A program made the translations under genes and the position numbers. A DNA stretch of 64,000 bases. It comes from Verrucomicrobiales bacterium (lineage in GTDB: Bacteria; Verrucomicrobiota; Verrucomicrobiia; Verrucomicrobiales; DEV007). Every line of letters begins with the position of its first letter. The first letter of the stretch is position 1. The DNA lies in NCBI GenBank assembly GCA_029213265.1, contig JARGNG010000024.1, forward strand, positions 1-64,000, read 5' to 3'. The notes below the pieces were generated by a model. The model was not told the origin of the DNA, did no database searches, and saw only the letters and a program-made list of their open reading frames with translations. This document shows, one piece after another, positions 52,951-61,450 of the stretch.

Positions 52951-55197
52951 TTACCAATCGGCAAACAAGCCCGCCACGAACGGATTTTCTGACACCTTCC
53001 CTTTTTCAATCCAAACGGCGGCTTGATCCTCCTCGATCTCTCCGGTTCGAATGAGGTGTGCAAGGCGCAGGGCTTCGGGAAGCGAGTCAAGGCCCGGAGA
53101 AACTTCGGGATCCTCTCCCATCGACGCAATCCAGTCGTGCAGGAGCCGGGCCCCGGGTGGATCGACCGTACGCGCCCCGATCATGGGCATGTGCCCGATA
53201 CCGGGAGTAACCGAGCGGTAGTAAAGAATGGAGCGATAGGGATCCCCCGGCTTCAACAAAGCCGCATCCGTGATCCCGAAATTTCCTTTCTCCGGCGTGG
53301 CATTCAGCAGATCCATTTTTTCCTGACCGGTCTCGAGATCCATCTTGATCGTGACCGATCCCCCGCCGCGGTTCCGGTGGCAATGGGCGCAGTTCGCAGA
53401 AAGCCAGGTCCGGGCGCGCAATTCGAGTGGAGCCTTTTCATCATCGACCCGCGCAGCCGGCTGTTTTTCCAGCTTCTTCACAAACACGTCATTCACCAGT
53501 CCCAGTGATTGAAACCGCTCCAGTTGCCCGTCGCGATTCAGCTGGCCGGGGTGAAAAGAGAGTCGGAAGTCCGATCCAATATTGTGACATCGGGCACAAT
53601 CAGTCCGGCTGTGAAAGGTCCAGTTGCGGCCATCGACTTCAGTTGTCTCACCAGCCGCATCAACAAGTATGGCGTCGCTTTGATCTTCGTTCCAACGATA
53701 GCCGTATCCCTGCCATACCTTGTTCGAGTAGTGCAGGATCTGGGTCTCGATTTTCCTCCCGCCCCGCGAAAGTGTTTTTGTCAGGACTGTGTCTTCGGGG
53801 ATTTCCGCGAACGGATTGTTTTTCGCAACGATGGTGCCTTTGTCAGGAATTCCGATCCAGCGCTTTGAGGTTGCTCCGTCCTGCCACATCGCACCATTGA
53901 TGGCGAACGGGTAAACGCCCGCGGACGGAGTCTCTTCAGGAAGGTCGGCAAAGATCCCCGTCTCGCTCAGTTTCCGGGGGAAGTCTTCCGAACGGTCCTC
54001 GACCGGATTTCTAACCAGTCGATGAAGCTGTTGCTTTTCCGGCCAGTCGAGAAAAAGAACCTCTCCGTTCGCCGCCTGACCAAAAGTCACAATCTGCATG
54101 CGCGTGTCGGCGAGAAACTCCTTTTTCTCGACCTCACTTCCATTCAGCCAGAGCCCCCACAACTGCCCGGTCACGAAATCTCCGTAGAGGTAGACGTCTT
54201 TCAATCCGGGAAGTCGATCCCCCTCATAGACATAGCCGCCTGTGATCGATGCAAACTCGGTGTGCGGATGCATCACCGTGGCAGGGGAAATGGAGGACGG
54301 TCCCGGATTCTGGTTCACCTTGATCGGCTGCACCGCTTCGACGATGGACCAGCCGAAATTGGATCCGCGCTCGACACGGTAGAGCATTTCCCATAACTCC
54401 CAACCGACATCGCCGACCCAGAGATCGCCTGTCTTCGGGTGAAAGCAAAGCTTCCACGGATTGCGAAATCCGTAGGCCCAGACCTCGGGGCGGGCATCGG
54501 CTACCTTAAGGAAAGGATTGTCAGCAGGGATCGCGTAGGCTTTTCCTTTCCCGCGGCTGTCGACATCGATTCGCAGCACACTGGAGAGAAGGTCCGTGAT
54601 GTCCTGCCCCGTATTCAGCGGATCGGGAGGAGAGGGAACCTCCGAGTCTCCCGCCAGAATGTAGAGCATTCCATCCGGCCCGAAGCCGAGGTGCCCGCCA
54701 TTGTGCCCGCCGGAACGAAAGGTCAGGATAATTTCCTCCGTCGACGGATCCAGTTCAAAGCGATCCGGAAACGTGCGAAACCGTGAGATCTTCGTACCAT
54801 CGTCTTCCCCCCTGGCCGCGGTCCGGTAGAATACGAAAACTTCTCGGTTGGTCTCAAAATCAGGATGGAAGCAGAGACTGAAACTGGAGTCGAATGGATC
54901 ATGCGATTCCGCAAAATCGGCGAAGAGAACCTTCTCCGGTTTCTCGATCGAGAGGTCATCCGGGAGCACCCAAATTTTTCCTTTCTGCTCGGTCAGGAGG
55001 ATCACCTCACGGGACGGCAATCGGGCAATGTCACAGGCTTTGGAAAAGCGGAGATGCGGCCATACCACTTCGGCGGCATAGGGTTTCGGCGCGTCCGGTG
55101 AACCTGCCACTCGGGAGGACGTCCAGGGAACGCGATCCTCCGCAGTGAGTGAATGCGAAGCCAGAAGCAGGGAGAGAAAGAGGAGGAGGCGAATCAT
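52951..55197 (-). CDS. Sorbosone/glucose-dehydrogenase-like propeller with C-terminal cytochrome c domain
   Basis: 748 residues from the ATG at 55197, with a signal peptide (MIRLLLFLSLLLASHSLTAE). Residues about 30-400 are a PQQ-dependent soluble-aldose/sorbosone dehydrogenase-like propeller: FRSGGHNGGHLGFGPDGMLYILAGDS, AYGFRNPWKLCFHPKTGDLWVGDVGWELWE, ASITGGYVYEGDRLPGLKDVYLYGDF. The C-terminal 330 residues hold two CxxCH-type haem motifs, CARCH and CAHCH. Electrons from the propeller could pass to the haems (inference). Proteins of this type are common in Verrucomicrobia. Confidence 0.88.
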   Translation of the reverse strand: MIRLLLFLSLLLASHSLTAEDRVPWTSSRVAGSPDAPKPYAAEVVWPHLRFSKACDIARLPSREVILLTEQKGKIWVLPDDLSIEKPEKVLFADFAESHDPFDSSFSLCFHPDFETNREVFVFYRTAARGEDDGTKISRFRTFPDRFELDPSTEEIILTFRSGGHNGGHLGFGPDGMLYILAGDSEVPSPPDPLNTGQDITDLLSSVLRIDVDSRGKGKAYAIPADNPFLKVADARPEVWAYGFRNPWKLCFHPKTGDLWVGDVGWELWEMLYRVERGSNFGWSIVEAVQPIKVNQNPGPSSISPATVMHPHTEFASITGGYVYEGDRLPGLKDVYLYGDFVTGQLWGLWLNGSEVEKKEFLADTRMQIVTFGQAANGEVLFLDWPEKQQLHRLVRNPVEDRSEDFPRKLSETGIFADLPEETPSAGVYPFAINGAMWQDGATSKRWIGIPDKGTIVAKNNPFAEIPEDTVLTKTLSRGGRKIETQILHYSNKVWQGYGYRWNEDQSDAILVDAAGETTEVDGRNWTFHSRTDCARCHNIGSDFRLSFHPGQLNRDGQLERFQSLGLVNDVFVKKLEKQPAARVDDEKAPLELRARTWLSANCAHCHRNRGGGSVTIKMDLETGQEKMDLLNATPEKGNFGITDAALLKPGDPYRSILYYRSVTPGIGHMPMIGARTVDPPGARLLHDWIASMGEDPEVSPGLDSLPEALRLAHLIRTGEIEEDQAAVWIEKGKVSENPFVAGLFADW

Positions 55198-55268
55198 CAG
55201 GCAGGTCCGTGTTGTAGAGAAAAAGCGCAGTTTTCTCAAGCGGAGAAAACCGAATTAGCTTGGGAGGT

Positions 55269-55337
55269 GGTAGCGGAAAACGTCCGTTTTTCGTTGAGGC
55301 AGGTCGTCCGCTCGAAAGTCTCACGACTTCCGCTACC
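55269..55337. repeat. REP-like element pair (BIME-like), family A
   Basis: The 10-base arms GGTAGCGGAA (55269-55278) and TTCCGCTACC (55328-55337) are exact inverse complements. The right arm also carries a hairpin AAGTC/GACTT with loop TCAC (55316-55329), and the left arm AAAAC/GTTTT with loop GTCC. It sits in the 107-base gap between the dehydrogenase start and the stop of the duplicated-domain gene. Confidence 0.7.
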
Positions 55338-55346
55338 CGGGTATCA

Positions 55347-56345
55347 TCATTCCGCGAACCGATACACCGCTTCCAGGGAGGTATTTTTGTTGGGAGTGGT
55401 ATTTTCGTTCAGGAGATACAACATCCATCCGATATCCATCCGGTCTCCTGCCTGAAGATAGCTGTAGATGAAGTTGAACCCCTGCGGGACTCGAATCTCC
55501 CCGCTTCCCAGGACTTCCTTTCCGTTCGGATCAAGATACCGGGTCCGATATCGCATCGCCCCGTTCTCGCTTCCCTCGCGCCATTCTTCGGTAAAAATAT
55601 AGGCCTCCACTTCCCTCCCAGGGGGGAAGCCTTCAAAGGAAAAACCCGATTCCTTTTGGCCTCCGGGAACGGACGACCACTCAAAATCCAGATATTCGGA
55701 ATCACCGAGATCCGAGTCCAACAAAATTCGCCATCCGAGGACACCGGTTCCGAAGTACAACTCCACCGGATTGATGTCTCGAGAACGGGCACCACTCTTC
55801 TTTTCCAGAGAGGCCGCTGCCTTTTCGACGGGAGAAAAGAGGGACAACTCACACGAATCGCCGGACCTCTCCATTAAAAGAATGCTCCCACCTTCATACA
55901 ATCGGCCCGGCTCGCAGGTCTTTGACAGGATAGTCGTCAGATCGCGAAACGCGGGAGGCAATGGCAGCCTTCCTGATCTTCTTTCGTATCGTTTTCGGGC
56001 CGACTTGAATTGAACCACGTAGCGAATCCCCCCGGAGTCGGTGGACCCGGACCAATCATCAACCCACAGGAACAGATGAACTTCCTGGCCGGATGGTAAT
56101 TCCTTCAGATCCAATTGCGCAGGAAGCTGTTTTCCCCCGGGTAACTTCCAATGAGGCGAAAGTTTCGAGCCGGTTTCGTCCGCCTCCGGCACGTAGACGC
56201 GCAACGCAAGAATCCCCAGCGCTCTCAAATAGCCTTCCGCGTCGATCGGGCGTTGGGGAATCGCCGTGTTCCCTTTGCTCTCCCCCGCTCCGGCCGCTCC
56301 CGAAGCGAGAGCGATACATACAATCATCAGGAGGACACGGCACAT
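55347..56345 (-). CDS. Secreted protein with duplicated domain, function unknown
   Basis: 332 residues from the ATG at 56345, with a signal peptide (MCRVLLMIVCIALASGAAGAGE). Two halves share a pattern: PSGQEVHLFLWVDDWSGS, SGGIRYVVQF ... in the first and PPGREVEAYIFTEEWREGS, NGAMRYRTRY ... in the second, followed in each by a stretch leading to GS-LLME/GW-LYLL. This looks like an internal duplication of a domain of about 130 residues. I recognise no family. It is divergent from the DUF2851 gene. Confidence 0.65.
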   Translation of the reverse strand: MCRVLLMIVCIALASGAAGAGESKGNTAIPQRPIDAEGYLRALGILALRVYVPEADETGSKLSPHWKLPGGKQLPAQLDLKELPSGQEVHLFLWVDDWSGSTDSGGIRYVVQFKSARKRYERRSGRLPLPPAFRDLTTILSKTCEPGRLYEGGSILLMERSGDSCELSLFSPVEKAAASLEKKSGARSRDINPVELYFGTGVLGWRILLDSDLGDSEYLDFEWSSVPGGQKESGFSFEGFPPGREVEAYIFTEEWREGSENGAMRYRTRYLDPNGKEVLGSGEIRVPQGFNFIYSYLQAGDRMDIGWMLYLLNENTTPNKNTSLEAVYRFAE

Positions 56346-56439
56346 AGCAGAGAGAATGCCCCAGCTTGCCGAGCAGCCCAAGCCATCATGTGAATTTTTT
56401 ACTGGTATTTTGAACAGTCTTATTTTATTTCTTCCTCCC

Positions 56440-57888
56440 ATGCATTCCTATCCCGAAGCTGCCGTGACCTACGCTGATTTCCGATCCTGGATCTGGTCTT
56501 GCGGCATCACAAGCGACAGCCGGGGCCTCGTCTGCGAGCCGAAAGCTTCTTCCGAGTCCGAAATGGAAATCCAGGCGCGTTGGTTCGGCGGAGAGTTCGG
56601 GCGATCCTTCACGGGAACGGATGGCGAGAAAATTGAGATTGTTCAATTTGGACACTGGAACCGCGCCGCCGGGCCCGACTTTACCGAATGCGCTGTTCGC
56701 ATCGACGGGGAATTGAAGAGTGGTCCCATCGAACTCGACCTCGACGTCCGCGACTGGGAAAGTCACGGCCACGGGAACAATCCCGCTTTTGAATCAACGG
56801 TTCTCCACGTCTTCACCGACGGCCCTTCTCTGAACCGGTTTTACACGCGAAGCCTCGCACACCGAAAAATTGTTCAGGTTCAGCTACCGCAATACGCCTG
56901 GTCGCAGGGACCTCCCGACTTTCTTCCGGAGGCGTTTCCCGGCCGGTGTGTCGCGCCCCTTGCTTCGATGAACGACGACGAGGTGGCCTCCCTCCTTTTA
57001 TCCGCATCGCAGTATCGACTTCACCAGAAAACGGTTCGCCTCGAGGTGATGTCGGACTCCACCCACCCGGAGCAGGCTTTGTTTCAGGGGCTCGCGGAGG
57101 CGCTCGGATTCCGGTCCAATAAAACGGCCATGGCCGTGCTCGCCCAACGCTGCCCGATTCGAGAACTTCGGAAGATGGATTCGATCGAGCGCGAAGCCCG
57201 CCTCTTCGGCGCCGCCGGTTTTCTCGACCGGGAAATCTTCGAAACAAAAGCTCAGCAGGAATCACGCCGCTATCTCCGGGAACTGTGGGATCGCTGGTGG
57301 AAAATCCGGGGAACGGTCGAGCCCTCCGGGAAACGGGCCATTCCATGGAGTTTTTCAGGAAATCGACCTCTCAATCACCCCCAGCGCAGAGTCGGTGCGC
57401 TCGCCGCCCTCGTGGAGCAATGGCCCTCTCTTCGTCCCCTGTGGGAAAGTCCTGTGAATAACCTGGAAAAGCATGTGAATAACTTTGTGAAAAACCTGGC
57501 GCATCCTTTCTGGATTCATCACTACACCCTCCAGGCCCGTCCTTCGGACCGCCCGCTGCGGTTGATTGGTCAGGACCGGCTGCGCGATATGCTCGGAAAT
57601 GTCGTTTTCCCCGGTGCGATCGGGCGAAATGAGTCGATATGGGACGAATTTCTCACGCTCCGAAAAGTCGATTCCAATCAAAAACTACGCCGCGCCTCGC
57701 TCCGCCTCTTCGGGCCGGACCGGGAACGGCAAAAGTTATTCACAAGTTATTATCACCAACAACAGGGCCTGTTGCAGATCTACCAGGATTTTTGTCTCGA
57801 AGATCTTTCGGAATGCTCCCATTGCCCCTTCCCGGAACAGTTGAGGCAATGGCAGCACAACGCCTCCCGATCGAAAAGCGCAGGGTAG
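56440..57888 (+). CDS. DUF2851 family protein
   Basis: 482 residues from the ATG at 56440, where similarity starts (MHSYPEAAVTYADFRSWIWS). The family pattern is clear: VQFGHWNRAAGPDFTECAVRIDGELKSGPIELDLDVRDWESHGHGNNPAFESTVLHVFTD, LAEALGFRSNKTAMAVLAQRCPIRELRKM, and RLFGPDRERQKLFTSYYHQQQGLLQIYQDFC. The latter part has a Cys-rich end (ECSHCPFPEQL). Function unknown. The frame stays open to 56266 but with no similarity. The gene is preceded by a short AT-rich gap. Confidence 0.9.
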   Translation: MHSYPEAAVTYADFRSWIWSCGITSDSRGLVCEPKASSESEMEIQARWFGGEFGRSFTGTDGEKIEIVQFGHWNRAAGPDFTECAVRIDGELKSGPIELDLDVRDWESHGHGNNPAFESTVLHVFTDGPSLNRFYTRSLAHRKIVQVQLPQYAWSQGPPDFLPEAFPGRCVAPLASMNDDEVASLLLSASQYRLHQKTVRLEVMSDSTHPEQALFQGLAEALGFRSNKTAMAVLAQRCPIRELRKMDSIEREARLFGAAGFLDREIFETKAQQESRRYLRELWDRWWKIRGTVEPSGKRAIPWSFSGNRPLNHPQRRVGALAALVEQWPSLRPLWESPVNNLEKHVNNFVKNLAHPFWIHHYTLQARPSDRPLRLIGQDRLRDMLGNVVFPGAIGRNESIWDEFLTLRKVDSNQKLRRASLRLFGPDRERQKLFTSYYHQQQGLLQIYQDFCLEDLSECSHCPFPEQLRQWQHNASRSKSAG

Positions 57889-58039
57889 ATGTTCGTCTCC
57901 TGTATGTTACCATTTCGTGAAAGTTTTGTAGAACTCAGAGTCCATTGAGTTCGTAAGATGAGTAAAAGGCGTTTTTAAAAAGCCGGGTAAGGATCCGGTG
58001 CGAAATTCGTCTACCAAGCGAAACAACCCGAATTTACCC

Positions 58040-59224
58040 ATGTCAGTAGCTACACTCGAACGCGATATCATCCTGAATCCCGAAAAGCGCGTCTTTCCTG
58101 AATTCAGTCTGGAAGGCCTTCTCGGAACTGTTTTTGAACCGACACAGGGAGCGAAAGTATGCGTTCTTATCGATCTCGATGAAATGAGCCTAATGAAGGG
58201 CTACGGGTTTCTCAACCGGGAAGGGTATGAGATCCAGCAAAAGGCCTACGAGGAATTTTACCTCGGGCTCAAGGACGGAGGGCTGGAGGCGCTCGGAATG
58301 TCGGGCGGTGAAATGTTCGCCTTCCCCATGACCTACGGTTCCAACCTAGACCTGAAAGACGAGTGTTACGACGCGGATGGAAACGAACTCAGCCTCGACC
58401 GTGACATCTACACGAACTACGACATTATCCTCTGTGTCTCGACCTACTCGGCAACTGCGCCGCTCACCGCGAAATGCAAAGAGTTCGGTTTCCGTGGTGC
58501 GACTCTCCACGGAGTCAACGACGTTATTCTCAATTCCGGACTCGCCGTGAACTATCACGAAGTCAGTGAAGACGCGGAAAAGATGCGCCTCGCAATGAAC
58601 AACGCGGACACGGTCGAGATCGACTTCGCGCTGGAGGATGGGCGGGTGCTCACTGCCAGTCTCGACCTCGCCGGTCAGGACGCGCAGAAGTCCCACGGAC
58701 TTTGTCAGGGTACCGCTCCCGACATTGCCAACCTTCCCGCCGGCGAAGTTTACTTTGTCCCGGTCGACGCCAACGGCCAGTTTCCGATGAAATACGAAGA
58801 TGGAACACTCGGTGTTCTCGATGTGGAAAACCGCAGTATCATCCGGTCCACGCTGATCGAAGGGGATCAAACAACAATCGATGCGCACAATGCTCGCCTC
58901 GCCGATGATCCGATGACCGGAACGCTCGGCGAGCTCGGCTTTGGAACCCAGGTTCTTCCCGTATCCGGAGCCGACATTCAGGATGAGAAAGTGCTCGGCA
59001 CCTGCCACCTCGCCACCGGCCGCGACGACCATCTCGGGGGCGACATCGTGCCTGACATGTTCAAAAAGCATGAGAACTCAACTCACGACGACATTCTCTT
59101 CGCGCCCCACAAAACGCCCAACTTCAATATCAGTGAAGTACGGATGAAGCGGGGAGATCAGGAAGAGGTCATTATCGAAAACTTCCGCCCCAGCGAATAC
59201 ATTCTCAACGCGTTGCGAAAGTAG
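58040..59224 (+). CDS. M29-like (thermophilic aminopeptidase family) metallopeptidase
   Basis: 394 residues from the ATG at 58040. The C-terminal half carries the M29 metal-ligand positions in order: E236 in NLPAGEVYFVPVDA, E298 in GTLGELGFGTQ, H323 in GTCHLATGRDD, and H349 with D351 in STHDDILFAP. M29 enzymes are cobalt/zinc-dependent aminopeptidases. The N-terminal half (residues 1-170) is unlike the usual family sequences I recall and may be a variant. No signal peptide, so it is probably cytoplasmic. Intended substrate unknown. Confidence 0.78.
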   Translation: MSVATLERDIILNPEKRVFPEFSLEGLLGTVFEPTQGAKVCVLIDLDEMSLMKGYGFLNREGYEIQQKAYEEFYLGLKDGGLEALGMSGGEMFAFPMTYGSNLDLKDECYDADGNELSLDRDIYTNYDIILCVSTYSATAPLTAKCKEFGFRGATLHGVNDVILNSGLAVNYHEVSEDAEKMRLAMNNADTVEIDFALEDGRVLTASLDLAGQDAQKSHGLCQGTAPDIANLPAGEVYFVPVDANGQFPMKYEDGTLGVLDVENRSIIRSTLIEGDQTTIDAHNARLADDPMTGTLGELGFGTQVLPVSGADIQDEKVLGTCHLATGRDDHLGGDIVPDMFKKHENSTHDDILFAPHKTPNFNISEVRMKRGDQEEVIIENFRPSEYILNALRK

Positions 59225-59240
59225 ACTCCGCCTCCGCAAC

Positions 59241-59300
59241 GTAGCTGCCATCGCAAGACGGTGGTCGTCGCCAGGCCCACGCTCTTGCGAGCGCGGCTAC
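59241..59300. repeat. REP-like element pair (BIME-like), family B
   Basis: On the + strand 59241-59264 reads GTAGCTGCCATCGCAAGACG plus GTGG, and the minus strand from 59300 reads GTAGCCGCGCTCGCAAGAGC plus GTGG. They agree at 19 of 24 positions. The second forms CGCTC/GAGCG around a GCAA loop; the first CCATC/GACGG with one mismatch around the same loop. Pairing of two inverted REP-like units is the BIME arrangement. It lies between the M29-like gene and the FecR/LamG gene. Confidence 0.7.
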
Positions 59301-59322
59301 AAAGTCAGCGCGGAGCAATCTC

Positions 59323-60882
59323 CTACCGTCCGGCTTCGAAAATACGGCGGACCTCCCCCTCCGTCATGGCCCGCTTCAGCAGTGCGAACTCGTCCATTCG
59401 CCCGTTGAACGAGCGAATCGGATGCGTACCCGCCTGCGAGCTCCAGTTCCCGATTTCGGCATCGCCAATGGAAAATGGAGGAAGACGATCGCGCTGGTCG
59501 CGTTTCACGACTTTGCCATCGAAGTAGTGGACGACATCTCCTGTCACTCGATTCGCGGTGGTCGCAAGATGAATCCACTTTCCAAGATGGTCAGGTCCAA
59601 TGACGGGAGGCGAGATCGTATTGGGCCCGCCCTTCCCCTCTTTCGAAATCCCGAGAATCATTTCGCCGCGGTCACTGATCTGCCAGTGTACTTCGCCCTG
59701 ATCAAAATCGTCGGTCAGCATCAGTGAACTGAGCCATCGATCGAGACCCTCCACCCGCACCCAACAGGAAAAGGTCAGTTCATCAAACTCCCCCGGAACA
59801 TGAAGACGAACCCGGTCGGTGATCCGCTTGAATTCGATCGCTCCCTTTCCGGGCCACCGCCCCTCCGTCCACCGGGCTCCGATGATCGCCGCATGCGGCC
59901 CCTCTTCTTTCCGGTTGGTCAGTTCGCGATCCCATGATTTCTGATCTTCAAAGTCAAACAAGACCAACAGAGCCGGGTCTTCGCGCAACGCATCCCGCGC
60001 ACTCTCCCAGGCCCGATATTGGGTTTGCCAGTCAGCCTCAGCGAGTCCGCGAAGGCGTTCCGGGTCAATGAAATTGCGCCCCCCTCCCGGCATCGATTCA
60101 ATCGCGCCCGCTTTGGAGCGGATCGAACCGCCCCCTTCGAGCCTTTGCAATTCGTTGCCGGAATCGTCATCGAGGCGAACCTCCCCATCAACAACGTGAA
60201 GCTCGCTGCCGCCGTCCGGCCCGACACTGAGGGCAAATTCCGTTCCCAGGTCAACGGCCCGGTAGTCAGGAGTAACGATCGTAAATCCCTGCGCCGGCTC
60301 GGGAACCGACGCGCGCAGACGCCCGCTGAGACATTCCACGAGCCAGGGTGATTCAATTTTCAATTCCGCCGGGCCCTCCACGATCACCGAAGCCCCGCTG
60401 AAAAACTCAATCTGGGCGAGCCCGGATTCCAGAGAAAAGAGCCCCGGTCGCAACCCGCTTCCCTCTTCCGGAGAAGCCGCGCCTTTCTTCCATTCCGGAT
60501 CGACGACCCGGCTGAGGACCGCCACCCACTCACGATCCGCCATCGGCTCGGCACCTTCCTTCGCTCGCTGAAATAGAACCAGTGCTCCATTGAGAAGAAG
60601 AAGCACCATGGCAGCTGCGGCAAAAACTTTCCATCCGCGCGACTTCCGGCGGGTGGGAAATGATATCGTTTTGTCTTCGGCGAACGCAGGAAGCAATTCA
60701 TCACCGACATGATCATGAAGCAGAGCGGCGTGGGCTTCCGCAAGATCGAGATAGTATTCACAGGCATCCGGGGCTCCGCTCAGAAGCCCATTCAATTCCC
60801 GCTTTTGCTCTTCACCTATGGTTTCATCGAGCAGCGCGGAGACCAACTCACCAACTCGTTTCATACGTTCCTCCCGTTTCAT
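59323..60882 (-). CDS. Membrane FecR-like/LamG protein, putative anti-sigma partner
   Basis: 519 residues from the ATG at 60882, which has a strong ribosome binding site (AAGGAGG seven bases upstream) and overlaps the sigma factor stop as ATGA. N-terminal about 80 residues could bind the sigma factor (MKRVGELVSALLDETIGEEQ). A single membrane helix follows (VFAAAAMVLLLLNGALVLF). Next, a FecR-type beta domain (SGLAQIEFFSGASVIVEGPAELKI, DYRAVDLGTEFALSVGPDG) and a LamG-type jelly roll (ELTFSCWVRVEGLDRWLSSLML, IGNWSSQAGTHPIRSFNGRMDEFALLKRAMTEGEVRRIF). Proteins of this layout sit beside ECF sigma factors in Verrucomicrobia and planctomycetes. Confidence 0.88.
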   Translation of the reverse strand: MKREERMKRVGELVSALLDETIGEEQKRELNGLLSGAPDACEYYLDLAEAHAALLHDHVGDELLPAFAEDKTISFPTRRKSRGWKVFAAAAMVLLLLNGALVLFQRAKEGAEPMADREWVAVLSRVVDPEWKKGAASPEEGSGLRPGLFSLESGLAQIEFFSGASVIVEGPAELKIESPWLVECLSGRLRASVPEPAQGFTIVTPDYRAVDLGTEFALSVGPDGGSELHVVDGEVRLDDDSGNELQRLEGGGSIRSKAGAIESMPGGGRNFIDPERLRGLAEADWQTQYRAWESARDALREDPALLVLFDFEDQKSWDRELTNRKEEGPHAAIIGARWTEGRWPGKGAIEFKRITDRVRLHVPGEFDELTFSCWVRVEGLDRWLSSLMLTDDFDQGEVHWQISDRGEMILGISKEGKGGPNTISPPVIGPDHLGKWIHLATTANRVTGDVVHYFDGKVVKRDQRDRLPPFSIGDAEIGNWSSQAGTHPIRSFNGRMDEFALLKRAMTEGEVRRIFEAGR

Positions 60883-61400
60883 ACGCACCCCTCCTTTGCG
60901 AGCTGCTTTTCCACGCACTGCTGCAAGGCAGCGCGGATGCGATACAGGGCCTGGGAAATCGCGCCTTCGGATTTACCATCCTCCTCCGCAATTCCCTGAA
61001 CCGATGCCCCCGGTTCGTAGCGGCGCTGCACGAGATTGCGCTGGTCTTCAGGGAGTTTCTCAAGACATCGCCGCAACAGGCCAATTCGATCCTGCGATGA
61101 TCCGGCCCGCTCCTCCTGACGTTCCGCAAGATAGTCGAGAACATCCTCATCAAAGACGAGCTGCTCCCGGCTCGCTTTCCTGCGATGATTGAGAACATGA
61201 AAGTAAGCCGTGCGACAGGCCCACGCTGTAAAATTGGTCCCCTCTTCAAAATCCTCCGCCTTGCGCCAGAGGGTCACATTAGTTTCCTGCAGAATGTCCT
61301 GAGCACGGGCGTGATCATGGCAGAGCGACATGATGTAGCCAAAAACGGAGCTCTGCGCCCCGGTAAGGAGTTCGATAAATTCTTCGGTATCGCGTTGCAT
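60879..61400 (-). CDS. ECF-type RNA polymerase sigma factor
   Basis: 173 residues from the ATG at 61400 (GTG at 61406 also possible). Region 2: VFGYIMSLCHDHARAQDILQETNVTLWRKAEDFEEGTNFTAWACRTAYFHVLNHRRK. Region 4: LEKLPEDQRNLVQRRYEPGASVQGIAEEDGKSEGAISQALYRIRAALQQCVEKQL, with the helix-turn-helix. It belongs to the Rhodopirellula/Verrucomicrobium-type ECF group by its sequence style. The FecR/LamG gene is coupled to it by a 4-base overlap and is the probable regulator. The target regulon is unknown. Confidence 0.95.
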   Translation of the reverse strand: MQRDTEEFIELLTGAQSSVFGYIMSLCHDHARAQDILQETNVTLWRKAEDFEEGTNFTAWACRTAYFHVLNHRRKASREQLVFDEDVLDYLAERQEERAGSSQDRIGLLRRCLEKLPEDQRNLVQRRYEPGASVQGIAEEDGKSEGAISQALYRIRAALQQCVEKQLAKEGCV

Positions 61401-61450
61401 GACCACTAAGATACCGCGTTTCCCGACCGAATCTCACGCAGAAATCGAAA

